Assembly: GCA_030770545.1 (NCBI GenBank)
Contig: CM061092.1
Span: 19,035,501-19,099,500 of the forward strand
Reading direction: 5' to 3'
Length of the DNA stretch: 64,000 nucleotides
DNA from: Macropodus opercularis
Lineage: Eukaryota; Chordata; Actinopteri; Anabantiformes; Osphronemidae
Positions 17,402 to 28,206 of this stretch are shown here, in pieces. Made by a program: the position numbers and the translations under genes. The first letter of the stretch is position 1; each line of letters opens with the position of its first letter. The notes below the pieces were generated by a model. It ran no database searches. It was not told the DNA's origin and was given only the letters and a program-made list of their open reading frames with translations.

Positions 17402-17620
17402 ATTGCGTTAGTGTTCGCCGTCAAGCTGTGTGATTAACACAGGGTATATGTTTTTGCCCTTTGCATTAAAGCACAAGTGTTCAGGGTTCTTTCCACCTCT
17501 TAATGGTTCAGCGATCTGTATGTAAAGCCACTGTGGACATTCCACCCCGAGTCGCCCGTCTCAGGCCAGCCTGGCATTAGTGCTTTCTTTGTTAGCCATG
17601 CATCAATTGCTTCCTTTTAA

Positions 17621-17702
17621 GGTAGTGTGGCCGAGTGGTCTAAGGCGCTGGATTTAGGCTCCAGTCTCAATTGAGGCGTGGGTTCAAATCCCACCGCTGC
17701 CA
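17621..17702 (+). tRNA. tRNA-Leu-TAG: tRNA-Leu (TAG), T5 terminator lost
   Basis: Body intact with normal D-stem (G24). The 3' flank reads TCTTTGC instead of TTTTTGC, so the next T4+ run is the T7 at 17881-17887. Confidence 0.96.
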
Positions 17703-17880
17703 TCTTTGCATCTTCCGGGAGGCAATAGCAGGCAGTAATCTCCATGAACGTTTAGTGGGTGACTGGGCCGTCAAGCTTGACGTGTAGCTGGGTTTAGGCT
17801 CCAGTCCCAATTGAGGCATGGCTTCAAATCCAACCACTGAAATTTGCGTAGTTAGTCCGTGAGTGACTGAGCTTTGAAAG

Positions 17881-17897
17881 TTTTTTTAAAAAAAAAA
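17881..17897 (+). repeat. T7A10 tract
   Basis: In this unit it is the first T4+ run after the Leu-TAG gene, about 180 nt downstream. The duplicate in unit 8 has T6A11: same total, boundary moved by one. Confidence 0.8.
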
Positions 17898-18245
17898 TCA
17901 GATGGTGTTCATGAGAGAGAGCAGCTGATTGCAGTCCTTGAGAAGCCCGTTCAACTTAGCGTAGAGAGTCAACAGTGGTGTGACACGTGAGTGACCGAAA
18001 ATGAGATACGCTCCTGCACTTCTGTTCACCTGCGGTTCATGACAAACTGATTGCAGTAGTTGGGATGAGAAACTAAAAGTTCTTGCACAAACTGTTTTGG
18101 TATCGCAGTCTGAGTGGTATTTTTCCAATGTTCTTCGGAGCGAAGGTGTGCGGCAATGGCACGGAGGACACGTGGTCAGCAAACCTTACCGTGGATTATG
18201 GAAGGCCTGCATGCAAAGACCACAACTTCCAAGACCTTTTTCTGT

Positions 18246-18306
18246 GGCAGTGTGGCCGAGCACCCAAGGCGCTGGATTAAGGCTCCAGTCTCATTTAAGG
18301 TGTGGG
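18246..18306 (+). pseudogene. dead tRNA-Leu-AAG copy
   Basis: Unit 4; counterpart at 36655. Confidence 0.88.
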
Positions 18307-18433
18307 ATCTCTTAGAAAGTTCTAAATTTATCAAAGCGTAACCTCACAATGTACAAACTTGCAGGCGTGGTAAATTCTCGCATGAGTTCAAGTTTCTCAC
18401 GAATCCACTAGTGCCCCATGTGTGCGATACTGC

Positions 18434-18874
18434 TTCACGCTGAGCTGTAACAATCAAGCAGGTTTTGTGGAAACACCTTTGGCCAGACACACACTTCTTT
18501 GTATAGTAAGTTTGGAGTTCAAGGATCCAAGAGGTTAGGTACAGTGTCATTTCTTTTTCGTGAACTGGTGCCTTTACACAGAACCAGTAGAAGCCTTTAT
18601 TTCAAGGGGGCCCTAATGTGTAGGGGTTTCTCTTGTTTTTAAATCCGTCTGATTTGGAGAATCTATGAACAAGTAATGGTGTAGGAGGCTGTAAATTGTT
18701 CATTGTGAGTCAAAATCTACCTGCAAACACTTTAGAGTTAAGCTCTGTGTTTGAAAATACATTGCACCTAACCTCTTAGATCCTTGAACTCAAAACCTAC
18801 TATACAATAAAGTGCATGTCTGGTCAAAGGTACTTCCACAAAACCCACTTGACTGTTAGAGCTCAGCGTCAAGT
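18434..18874. repeat. inverted repeat in unit 4
   Basis: Arms 18434-18552 and 18754-18874, as described for 1561-2001. Between them the spacer holds CAAGGGGGCCCTAATG, with no gene. Confidence 0.8.
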
Positions 18875-18989
18875 AAAATTGTATGATCTGTATGTAAAGC
18901 CACTATGGATATTCCACCCTGAGTCGCCTGTCTTAGGTCACACTGGCGTAATTGCTTTTTTGCTTTGCTTTGCTTTGCTTTGCTTTTAA

Positions 18990-19071
18990 GGTAGTGTGGC
19001 CGAGTGGTCTAAGGCGCTCGATTAAGGCTCCAGTCTCATTTGAGGCGTGGGTTCAAATCCCACCACTGCCA
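18990..19071 (+). tRNA. tRNA-Leu-AAG: tRNA-Leu (AAG), anticodon-stem variant
   Basis: C29·C41 mismatch; five-unit GCTTT flank. Directly followed by AAAACG. Confidence 0.92.
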
Positions 19072-19386
19072 AAACGCTCTGAGGCCAACAAAGCGTAACC
19101 TCTCAAAGTGCAGACATGTAGCGAATTCCCGTACGACTTCAAGTTTCTCATGAATCCACTAGTGCCCCATGTGTATGATTCTACCTCACGCTGAGCCGTA
19201 TCAATCAAGTAGGTTGTGTGAAAGCACCTTTGGTTGCACTCTGAGCTATACCTGCGTAGGCATTGTCCACACACTTCTTTGTATTATAGGTTTGGAGCTT
19301 GGGTACAATACAATTTCTTTCTCCTAAGCTTCTGCCATTACACGGAACACTTAACTACACCCTAGTAGTAAACTAAAGGCTGTTTT
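19072..19386. other. convergent spacer without T4 on either strand
   Basis: 315 bases between Leu-AAG (+) and Arg-TCG (-). The only plus-strand T4 is 19383-19386, touching the Arg 3' end. The only minus-strand T4 is the AAAA at 19071-19074, touching the Leu 3' end. The interior is related to the flank after the dead Leu-AAG copies (CCACTAGTGCCCCATGTGT). Confidence 0.85.
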
Positions 19387-19459
19387 CGAGGTAGCCAGGA
19401 GTCGAACCTAGAATCTTCTGATCCGAAGTCAGACGCGTTATCCATTACGCCACTAGCCC
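19387..19459 (-). tRNA. tRNA-Arg-TCG: tRNA-Arg (TCG), acceptor variant
   Basis: Minus strand ends GGCTACCTCG instead of GGCTAGCTCG: C69 faces C4. Shared with units 8, 10, 12 and 13. Confidence 0.92.
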
Positions 19460-19558
19460 TGCTTTAGCTTGTGCACACATGTCGCAACATTGCCTGTACG
19501 CGATTGACAGCGACAAAGAGCATTGCATTGAACACCAAAACAAAGAAGAAGGTATCAG

Positions 19559-19630
19559 TGCCGTGACCCGGATTCGAACCGGGGTTGCTGCGGCCACAAC
19601 GCAGAGTACTAACCACTATACGATCACGGC
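19559..19630 (-). tRNA. tRNA-His-GTG: tRNA-His (GTG)
   Basis: Consensus copy; T4 on its strand at 19537-19540. Confidence 0.97.
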
Positions 19631-19702
19631 TGGGTTGCTGCAACTGTGCCTCCGTGCGAGGTAAACAACTAGTCCTTATTACATCCAACTAAAGGCTGTT
19701 TT

Positions 19703-19775
19703 CGAGCTAGCCAGGAGTTGAACCTAGAATCTTCTGATCCGTAGTCAGACGCGTTATCCATTGCGCCACTAGCCC
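19703..19775 (-). tRNA. tRNA-Arg-ACG: tRNA-Arg (ACG)
   Basis: T-loop TTCAACT (G57 to A), as in units 7 and 9 and the ATG variant; anticodon intact. Confidence 0.96.
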
Positions 19776-20236
19776 TGCGTTTGGGAGTGCATAGGTGTCA
19801 CAATATTGCCTATACATCGTTGACAGGCAAACAAATATCTTCCCCCAGTTGTGGAGTTTGTCAGTTATCTGACAGTTTGCGAAGGTCGCAGGCGGCAAGA
19901 AAAGAAGCAGTAGTCATGTGTGTAGTTCTGAACTTTGCAACAACAAGCATAGCATTGAATGCAATACATAATTGTCACAACATTGCATGTACCTGCTTAA
20001 TATCGACAAAAATCTTCCTGCATGTACACGTTTACTGAGTTTGGCACTTATGTGACTGCTCGTGAAGGTTGCAGGTGTCAGAAAGTGGACCAGACGTCTT
20101 TGTGTGTAGTTGTAATCTTTGTAACAGGAAGCATAGCATTTAATGCAATGATCACCAAAACAAACAAGTTAAGGGACGTCACAGTGACGAGACTGGGATT
20201 CGAACCGCAAATGCTGCAGTTTCTGACCGGCTCTCA

Positions 20237-20308
20237 AGCAGAGTGGCGCAGCGGAAGCGTGCTGGGCCCATAACCCAGAGGTCGATGGATCGAAACCATC
20301 CTCTGCTA
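20237..20308 (+). tRNA. tRNA-iMet-CAT: initiator tRNA-Met (CAT)
   Basis: Consensus sequence. Confidence 0.97.
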
Positions 20309-20527
20309 ATTGCGTTAGTGTTCGCCGTCAAGCTGTGTGATTAACACAGGGTATATGTTTTTGCCCTTTGCATTAAAGCACAAGTGTTCAGGGTTCTTTC
20401 CACCTCTTAATGGTTCAGCGATCTGTATGTAAAGCCACTGTGGACATTCCACCCCGAGTCGCCCGTCTCAGGCCAGCCTGGCATTAGTGCTTTCTTTGTT
20501 AGCCATGCATCAATTGCTTCCTTTTAA

Positions 20528-20609
20528 GGTAGTGTGGCCGAGTGGTCTAAGGCGCTGGATTTAGGCTCCAGTCTCAATTGAGGCGTGGGTTCAAATCCCA
20601 CCGCTGCCA
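20528..20609 (+). tRNA. tRNA-Leu-TAG: tRNA-Leu (TAG), T5 terminator lost
   Basis: Normal D-stem, TCTTTGC flank. The T/A tract downstream is only T3A14 here, so no T4 follows for several hundred bases. Confidence 0.95.
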
Positions 20610-21152
20610 TCTTTGCATCTTCCGGGAGGCAATAGCAGGCAGTAATCTCCATGAACGTTTAGTGGGTGACTGGGCCGTCAAGCTTGACGTGTAGCTGGGT
20701 TTAGGCTCCAGTCCCAATTGAGGCATGGCTTCAAATCCCACCACTGAAATTTGCGTAGTTAGTCCGTGAGTGACTGAGCTTTGAAAGTTTAAAAAAAAAA
20801 AAAATCAGATGGTGTTCATGAGAGAGAGCAGCTGACTGCAGTCCTTGAGAAGCCCGTTCAACTTAGCGTAGAGAGTCAACAGTGGTGTGACACGTGAGTG
20901 ACCGAAAATGAGATACGCTCCTGCACTTCTGTTCACCTGCGGTTCATGACAAACTGATTGCAGTAGTTGGGATGAGAAACTAAAAGTTCTTGCACAAACT
21001 GTTTTGGTATCGCAGTCTGAGTGGTATTTTTCCAATGTTCTTCGGAGCGAAGGTGTGCGGCAATGGCACGGAGGACACGTGGTCAGCAAACCTTACCGTG
21101 GATTATGGAAGGCCTGCATGCAAAGACCACAACTTCCAAGACCTTTTTCTGT

Positions 21153-21213
21153 GGCAGTGTGGCCGAGCACCCAAGGCGCTGGATTAAGGCTCCAGTCTCA
21201 TTTAAGGTGTGGG
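21153..21213 (+). pseudogene. dead tRNA-Leu-AAG copy
   Basis: First module of unit 5. Confidence 0.88.
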
Positions 21214-21886
21214 ATCTCTTAGAAAGTTCTAAATTTATCAAAGCGTAACCTCACAATGTACAAACTTTCAGGCGTGGTAAATTCTCGCATGAGTTCAAGT
21301 TTCTCACGAATCCACTAGTGCCCCATGTGTGCGATACTGCTTCACGCTGAGCTGTAACAATCAAGCAGGTTTTGTGGAAACACCTTTGGCCAGACACACA
21401 CTTCTTTGTATAGTAAGTTTGGAGTTCAAGGATCCAAGAGGTTAGGTACAGTGTCATTTCTTTTTCGTGAACTGGTGCCTTTACACAGAACCAGTAGAAG
21501 CCTTTATTTCAAGGGGGCCCTAATGTGTAGGGGTTTCTCTTGTTTTTAAATCCGTCTGATTTGGAGAATCTATGAACAAGTAATGGTGTAGGAGGCTGTA
21601 AATTGTTCATTGTGAGTCAAAATCTACCTGCAAACACTTTAGAGTTAAGCTCTGTGTTTGAAAATACATTGCACCTAACCTCTTAGATCCTTGAACTCAA
21701 AACCTACTATACAATAAAGTGCGTGTCTGGTCAAAGGTACTTCCACAAAACCCACTTGACTGTTAGAGCTCAGCGTCAAGTAAAATTGTATGATCTGTAT
21801 GTAAAGCCACTATGGATATTCCACCCTGAGTCGCCTGTCTTAGGTCACACTGGCGTAATTGCTTTTTTGCTTTGCTTTGCTTTTAA

Positions 21887-21968
21887 GGTAGTGTGGCCGA
21901 GTGGTCTAAGGCGCTGGATTAAGGCTCCAGTCTCATTTGAGGCGTGGGTTCAAATCCCACCACTGCCA
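21887..21968 (+). tRNA. tRNA-Leu-AAG: tRNA-Leu (AAG), with Leu-TAG type 3' flank
   Basis: Duplicate of the hybrid at 4845; T5 present. Confidence 0.97.
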
Positions 21969-22511
21969 TTTTTGCATCTTCCGGGAGGCAATAGCAGGCA
22001 GTAATCTCCATGAACGTTTAGTGGGTGACTGGGCCGTCAAGCTTGACGTGTAGCTGGGTTTAGGCTCCAGTCCCAATTGAGGCATGGCTTCAAATCCAAC
22101 CACTGAAATTTGCGTAGTTAGTCCGTGAGTGACTGAGCTTTGAAAGTTTTTTTAAAAAAAAAATCAGATGGTGTTCATGAGAGAGAGCAGCTGACTGCAG
22201 TCCTTGAGAAGCCCGTTCAACTTAGCGTAGAGAGTCAACAGTGGTGTGACACGTGAGTGACCGAAAATGAGATACGCTCCTGCACTTCTGTTCACCTGCG
22301 GTTCATGACAAACTGATTGCAGTAGTTGGGATGAGAAACTAAAAGTTCTTGCACAAACTGTTTTGGTATCGCAGTCTGAGTGGTATTTTTCCAATGTTCT
22401 TCGGAGCGAAGGTGTGCGGCAATGGCACGGAGGACACGTGGTCAGCAAACCTTACCGTGGATTATGGAAGGCCTGCATGCAAAGACCACAACTTCCAAGA
22501 CCTTTTTCTGT

Positions 22512-22572
22512 GGCAGTGTGGCCGAGCACCCAAGGCGCTGGATTAAGGCTCCAGTCTCATTTAAGGTGTGGG
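22512..22572 (+). pseudogene. dead tRNA-Leu-AAG copy
   Basis: Second module of unit 5; shares the downstream TTTCTAACG change with 5470. Confidence 0.88.
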
Positions 22573-23255
22573 ATCTCTTAGAAAGTTCTAAATTTATCAA
22601 AGCGTAACCTCACAATGTACAAACTTTCAGGCGTGGTAAATTCTCGCATGAGTTCAAGTTTCTAACGAATCCACTAGTGCCCCATGTGTGCGATACTGCT
22701 TCACGCTGAGCTGTAACAATCAAGCAGGTTTTGTGGAAACACCTTTGGCCAGACACACACTTCTTTGTATAGTAAGTTTGGAGTTCAAGGATCCAAGAGG
22801 TTAGGTACAGTGTCATTTCTTTTTCGTGAACTGGTGCCTTTACACAGAACCAGTAGAAGCCTTTATTTCAAGGGGGCCCTAATGTGTAGGGGTTTCTCTT
22901 GTTTTTAAATCCGTCTGATTTGGAGAATCTATGAACAAGTAATGGTGTAGGAGGCTGTAAATTGTTCATTGTGAGTCAAAATCTACCTGCAAACACTTTA
23001 GAGTTAAGCTCTGTGTTTGAAAATACATTGCACCTAACCTCTTAGATCCTTGAACTCAAAACCTACTATACAATAAAGTGCGTGTCTGGTCAAAGGTACT
23101 TCCACAAAACCCACTTGACTGTTAGAGCTCAGCGTCAAGTAAAATTGTATGATCTGTATGTAAAGCCACTATGGATATTCCACCCTGAGTCGCCTGTCTT
23201 AGGTCAGACTGGCGTAATTGCTTTTTTGCTTTGCTTTGCTTTGCTTTGCTTTTAA

Positions 23256-23337
23256 GGTAGTGTGGCCGAGTGGTCTAAGGCGCTGGATTAAGGCTCCAGT
23301 CTCGTTTGAGGCGTGGGTTCAAATCCCACCACTGGCA
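23256..23337 (+). tRNA. tRNA-Leu-AAG: tRNA-Leu (AAG), acceptor variant
   Basis: CACTGGCA end (G2·G71), identical to 6214. Confidence 0.93.
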
Positions 23338-23652
23338 AAACGCTCTAAGGCCAACAAAGCGTAACCTCTCAAAGTGCAGACATGTAGCGAATTCCCGTAC
23401 GACTTCAAGTTTCTCATGAATCCACTAGTGCCCCATGTGTATGATTCTACCTCACGCTGAGCCGTAACAATCAAGTAGGTTGTGTGGAAGCACCTTTCGT
23501 TGCACTCTGAGCTATACCTGCGTAGGCATTGTCCACACACTTCTTTGTATTATAGGTTTGGAGCTTGGGTACAACACAATTTCTTTCTCCTACGCTTCTG
23601 CCATTACACGGAACACTTAACTACACCCTAGTAGTAAACTAAAGGCTGTTTT

Positions 23653-23725
23653 CGAGCTAGCCAAGAGTCGAACCTAGAATCTTCTGATCCGAAGTCAGAC
23701 GCGTTATCCATTACGCCACTAGCCC
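23653..23725 (-). tRNA. tRNA-Arg-TCG: tRNA-Arg (TCG)
   Basis: Private T-stem change (CTCTTGG for CTCCTGG), still pairing through G-T. Confidence 0.95.
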
Positions 23726-23824
23726 TGCTTTAGCTTGTGCACACATGTCGCAACATTGCCTGTACGCGATTGACAGCGACAAAGAGCATTGCATTGAACA
23801 CCAAAACAAAGAAGAAGGTATCAG

Positions 23825-23896
23825 TGCCATGACCCGGATTCGAACCGGGGTTGCTGCGGCCACAACGCAGAGTACTAACCACTATACGATCACGGC
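23825..23896 (-). tRNA. tRNA-His-GTG: tRNA-His (GTG)
   Basis: Acceptor reads CATGGC at the 3' side (G-T pair with position 4); private to this copy. Confidence 0.95.
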
Positions 23897-23968
23897 TGGG
23901 TTGCTGCAACTGTGCCTCCGTGCGAGGTAAACAACTAGTCCTTATTACATCCAACTAAAGGCTGTTTT

Positions 23969-24041
23969 CGAGCTAGCCAGGAGTCGAACCTAGAATCTTC
24001 TGATCCGTAGTCAGACGCGTTATCCATTGCGCCACTAGCCC
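23969..24041 (-). tRNA. tRNA-Arg-ACG: tRNA-Arg (ACG)
   Basis: Consensus copy. Confidence 0.97.
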
Positions 24042-24502
24042 TGCGTTTGGGAGTGCATAGGTGTCACAATATTGCCTATACATCGTTGACAGGCAAACAA
24101 ATATCTTCCTCCAGTTGTGGAGTTTGTCAGTTATCTGACAGTTTGCGAAGGTCGCAGGTGGCAAGAAAAGAAGCAGTAGTCATGTGTGTAGTTCTGAACT
24201 TTGCAACAACAAGCATAGCATTGAATGCAATACATAATTGTCACAACATTGCATGTACCTGCTTAATATCGACAAAAATCTTCCTGCACGTACACGTTTA
24301 CTGAGTTTGGCACTTATGTGACTGCTCGTGAAGGTTGCAGGTGTCAGAAAGTGGACCAGACGTCTTTGTGTGTAGTTGTAATCTTTGTAACAGGAAGCAT
24401 AGCATTTAATGCAATGATCACCAAAACAAACAAGTTAAGGGACGTCACAGTGACGAGACTGGGATTCGAACCGCAAATGCTGCAGTTTCTGACCGGCTCT
24501 CC

Positions 24503-24574
24503 AGCAGAGTGGCGCAGCGGAAGCGTGCTGGGCCCATAACCCAGAGGTCGATGGATCGAAACCATCCTCTGCTA
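24503..24574 (+). tRNA. tRNA-iMet-CAT: initiator tRNA-Met (CAT)
   Basis: Consensus sequence. Confidence 0.97.
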
Positions 24575-24792
24575 ATTGCGTTAGTGTTCGCCGTCAAGCT
24601 GTGTGATTAACACAGGGTATATGTTTTTGCCGTTTGCATTAAAGCACAAGTGTTCAGGGTTCTTTCCACCTCTTAATGGTTCAGCGATCTGTATGTAAAG
24701 CCACTGTGGACATTCCACCCGAGTCGCCCGTCTCAGGCCAGCCTGGCATTAGTGCTTTCTTTGTTAGCCATGCATCAATTGCTTCCTTTTAA

Positions 24793-24874
24793 GGTAGTGT
24801 GGCCGAGTGGTCTAAGACGCTGGATTTAGGCTCCAGTCTCAATTGAGGCGTGGGTTCAAATCCCACCGCTGCCA
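24793..24874 (+). tRNA. tRNA-Leu-TAG: tRNA-Leu (TAG), D-stem variant
   Basis: Leading copy with A24; T5 present. Confidence 0.95.
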
Positions 24875-25417
24875 TTTTTGCATCTTCCGGGAGGCAATAG
24901 CAGGCAGTAATCTCCATGAACGTTTAGTGGGTGACTGGGCCGTCAAGCTTGACGTGTAGCTGGGTTTAGGCTCCAGTCCCAATTGAGGCATGGCTTCAAA
25001 TCCAACCACTGAAATTTGCGTAGTTAGTCCGTGAGTGACTGAGCTTTGAACGTTTTTTTAAAAAAAAAATCAGATGGTGTTCATGAGAGAGAGCAGCTGA
25101 CTGCAGTCCTTGAGAAGCCCGTTCAACTTAGCGTAGAGAGTCAACAGTGGTGTGACACGTGAGTGACCGAAAATGAGATACGCTCCTGCACTTCTGTTCA
25201 CCTGCGGTTCATGACAAACTGATTGCAGTAGTTGGGATGAGAAACTAAAAGTTCTTGCACAAACTGTTTTGGTATCGCAGTCTGAGTGGTATTTTTCCAA
25301 TGTTCTTCGGAGCGAAGGTGTGCGGCAATGGCACGGAGGACACGTGGTCAGCAAACCTTACCGTGGATTATGGAAGGCCTGCATGCAAAGACCACAACTT
25401 CCAAGACCTTTTTCTGT

Positions 25418-25478
25418 GGCAGTGTGGCCGAGCACCCAAGGCGCTGGATTAAGGCTCCAGTCTCATTTAAGGTGTGGG
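25418..25478 (+). pseudogene. dead tRNA-Leu-AAG copy
   Basis: First module of unit 6. Confidence 0.88.
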
Positions 25479-26161
25479 ATCTCTTAGAAAGTTCTAAATT
25501 TATCAAAACGTAACCTCACAATGTACAAACTTTCAGGCGTGGTAAATTCTCGCATGAGTTCAAGTTTCTCACGAATCCACTAGTGCCCCATGTGTGCGAT
25601 ACTGCTTCACGCTGAGCTGTAACAATCAAGCAGGTTTTGTGGAAACACCTTTGGCCAGACACACACTTCTTTGTATAGTAAGTTTGGAGTTCAAGGATCC
25701 AAGAGGTTAGGTACAGTGTCATTTCTTTTTCGTGAACTGGTGCCTTTACACAGAACCAGTAGAAGCCTTTATTTCAAGGGGGCCCTAATGTGTAGGGGTT
25801 TCTCTTGTTTTTAAATCCGTCTGATTTGGAGAATCTATGAACAAGTAATGGTGTAGGAGGCTGTAAATTGTTCATTGTGAGTCAAAATCTACCTGCAAAC
25901 ACTTTAGAGTTAAGCTCTGTGTTTGAAAATACATTGCACCTAACCTCTTAGATCCTTGAACTCAAAACCTACTATACAATAAAGTGCGTGTCTGGTCAAA
26001 GGTACTTCCACAAAACCCACTTGACTGTTAGAGCTCAGCGTCAAGTAAAATTGTATGATCTGTATGTAAAGCCACTATGGATATTCCACCCTGAGTCGCC
26101 TGTCTTAGGTCACACTGGCGTAATTGCTTTTTTGCTTTGCTTTGCTTTGCTTTGCTTTTAA

Positions 26162-26243
26162 GGTAGTGTGGCCGAGTGGTCTAAGGCGCTGGATTTAGGC
26201 TCCAGTCTCAATTGAGGCGTGGGTTCAAATCCCACCGCTGCCA
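26162..26243 (+). tRNA. tRNA-Leu-TAG: tRNA-Leu (TAG)
   Basis: Internal hybrid copy; T5 present. Confidence 0.97.
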
Positions 26244-26786
26244 TTTTTGCATCTTCCGGGAGGCAATAGCAGGCAGTAATCTCCATGAACGTTTAGTGGG
26301 TGACTGGGCCGTCAAGCTTGACGTGTAGCTGGGTTTAGGCTCCAGTCCCAATTGAGGCATGGCTTCAAATCCCACCACTGAAATTTGCGTAGTTAGTCCG
26401 TGAGTGACTGAGCTTTGAAAGTTAAAAAAAAAAAAAAATCAGATGGTGTTCATGAGAGAGAGCAGCTGACTGCAGTCCTTGAGAAGCCCGTTCAACTTAG
26501 CGTAGAGAGTCAACAGTGGTGTGACACGTGAGTGACCGAAAATGAGATACGCTCCTGCACTTCTGTTCACCTGCGGTTCATGACAAACTGATTGCAGTAG
26601 TTGGGATGAGAAACTAAAAGTTCTTGCACAAACTGTTTTGGTATCGCAGTCTGAGTGGTATTTTTCCAATGTTCTTCGGAGCGAAGGTGTGCGGCAATGG
26701 CACGGAGGACACGTGGTCAGCAAACCTTACCGTGGATTATGGAAGGCCTGCATGCAAAGACCACAACTTCCAAGACCTTTTTCTGT

Positions 26787-26847
26787 GGCAGTGTGGCCGA
26801 GCACCCAAGGCGCTGGATTAAAGCTCCAGTCTCATTTAAGGTGTGGG
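26787..26847 (+). pseudogene. dead tRNA-Leu-AAG copy
   Basis: Shares GGATTAAAGCTCC with 9745. Confidence 0.88.
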
Positions 26848-27520
26848 ATCTCTTAGAAAGTTCTAAATTTATCAAAGCGTAACCTCACAATGTACAAACT
26901 TTCAGGCGTGGTAAATTCTCGCATGAGTTCAAGTTTCTCACGAATCCACTAGTGCCCCATGTGTGCGATACTGCTTCACGCTGAGCTGTAACAATCAAGC
27001 AGGTTTTGTGGAAACACCTTTGGCCAGACACACACTTCTTTGTATAGTAAGTTTGGAGTTCAAGGATCCAAGAGGTTAGGTACAGTGTCATTTCTTTTTC
27101 GTGAACTGGTGCCTTTACACAGAACCAGTAGAAGCCTTTATTTCAAGGGGGCCCTAATGTGTAGGGGTTTCTCTTGTTTTTAAATCCGTCTGATTTGGAG
27201 AATCTATGAACAAGTAATGGTGTAGGAGGCTGTAAATTGTTCATTGTGAGTCAAAATCTACCTGCAAACACTTTAGAGTTAAGCTCTGTGTTTGAAAATA
27301 CATTGCACCTAACCTCTTAGATCCTTGAACTCAAAACCTACTATACAATAAAGTGCGTGTCTGGTCAAAGGTACTTCCACAAAACCCACTTGACTGTTAG
27401 AGCTCAGCGTCAAGTAAAATTGTATGATCTGTATGTAAAGCCACTATGGATATTCCACCCTGAGTCGCCTGTCTTAGGTCACACTGGCGTAATTGCTTTT
27501 TTGCTTTGCTTTGCTTTTAA

Positions 27521-27602
27521 GGTAGTGTGGCCGAGTGGTCTAAGGCGCTGGATTAAGGCTCCAGTCTCATTTGAGGCGTGGGTTCAAATCCCACCACTGC
27601 CA
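27521..27602 (+). tRNA. tRNA-Leu-AAG: tRNA-Leu (AAG), with Leu-TAG type 3' flank
   Basis: Duplicate of 10479; T5 present. Confidence 0.97.
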
Positions 27603-28145
27603 TTTTTGCATCTTCCGGGAGGCAATAGCAGGCAGTAATCTCCATGAACGTTTAGTGGGTGACTGGGCCGTCAAGCTTGACGTGTAGCTGGGTTTAGGCT
27701 CCAGTCCCAATTGAGGCATGGCTTCAAATCCAACCACTGAAATTTGCGTAGTTAGTCCGTGAGTGACTGAGCTTTGAAAGTTAAAAAAAAAAAAAAATCA
27801 GATGGTGTTCATGAGAGAGAGCAGCTGACTGCAGTCCTTGAGAAGCCCGTTCAACTTAGCGTAGAGAGTCAACAGTGGTGTGACACGTGAGTGACCGAAA
27901 ATGAGATACGCTCCTGCACTTCTGTTCACCTGCGGTTCATGACAAACTGATTGCAGTAGTTGGGATGAGAAACTAAAAGTTCTTGCACAAACTGTTTTGG
28001 TATCGCAGTCTGAGTGGTATTTTTCCAATGTTCTTCGGAGCGAAGGTGTGCGGCAATGGCACGGAGGACACGTGGTCAGCAAACCTTACCGTGGATTATG
28101 GAAGGCCTGCATGCAAAGACCACAACTTCCAAGACCTTTTTCTGT

Positions 28146-28206
28146 GGCAGTGTGGCCGAGCACTTAAGGCGCTGGATTAAGGCTCCAGTCTCATTTAAGG
28201 TGTGGG
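28146..28206 (+). pseudogene. dead tRNA-Leu-AAG copy
   Basis: Shares GAGCACTTAAGG with 11104. Confidence 0.88.

Larger units (their letters stand above)
3570..18800. repeat. block duplication, copy 1
   Basis: From the third module of unit 1 to unit 4. Private changes at 5618, 6291, 9779, 11121, 14128, 17926 and 18358 recur in copy 2. The right limit is approximate because unit 4 and unit 8 differ at several sites after about 18800. Confidence 0.85.
16869..19775. repeat. tRNA array unit 4 (single module; reference simple unit)
   Basis: 2,907 bases. The simplest form of the unit: iMet, Leu-TAG, Leu-AAG, Arg-TCG, His and Arg-ACG. Shares AACTTGCAGGCG (18358) and GCTGATTGCAG (17926) only with unit 8. 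Confidence 0.95.
20528..23255. repeat. two tandem Leu modules
   Basis: Starts 20528 and 21887; T/A tracts T3A14 and T7A10. Confidence 0.95.
19776..24041. repeat. tRNA array unit 5 (two modules; chimeric)
   Basis: 4,266 bases. Left part up to the Leu-TAG flank is like unit 4 (TCTTTGC at 20610). From about 20738 on it matches unit 1 at +17,042. It is the junction of the block duplication. Confidence 0.93.
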
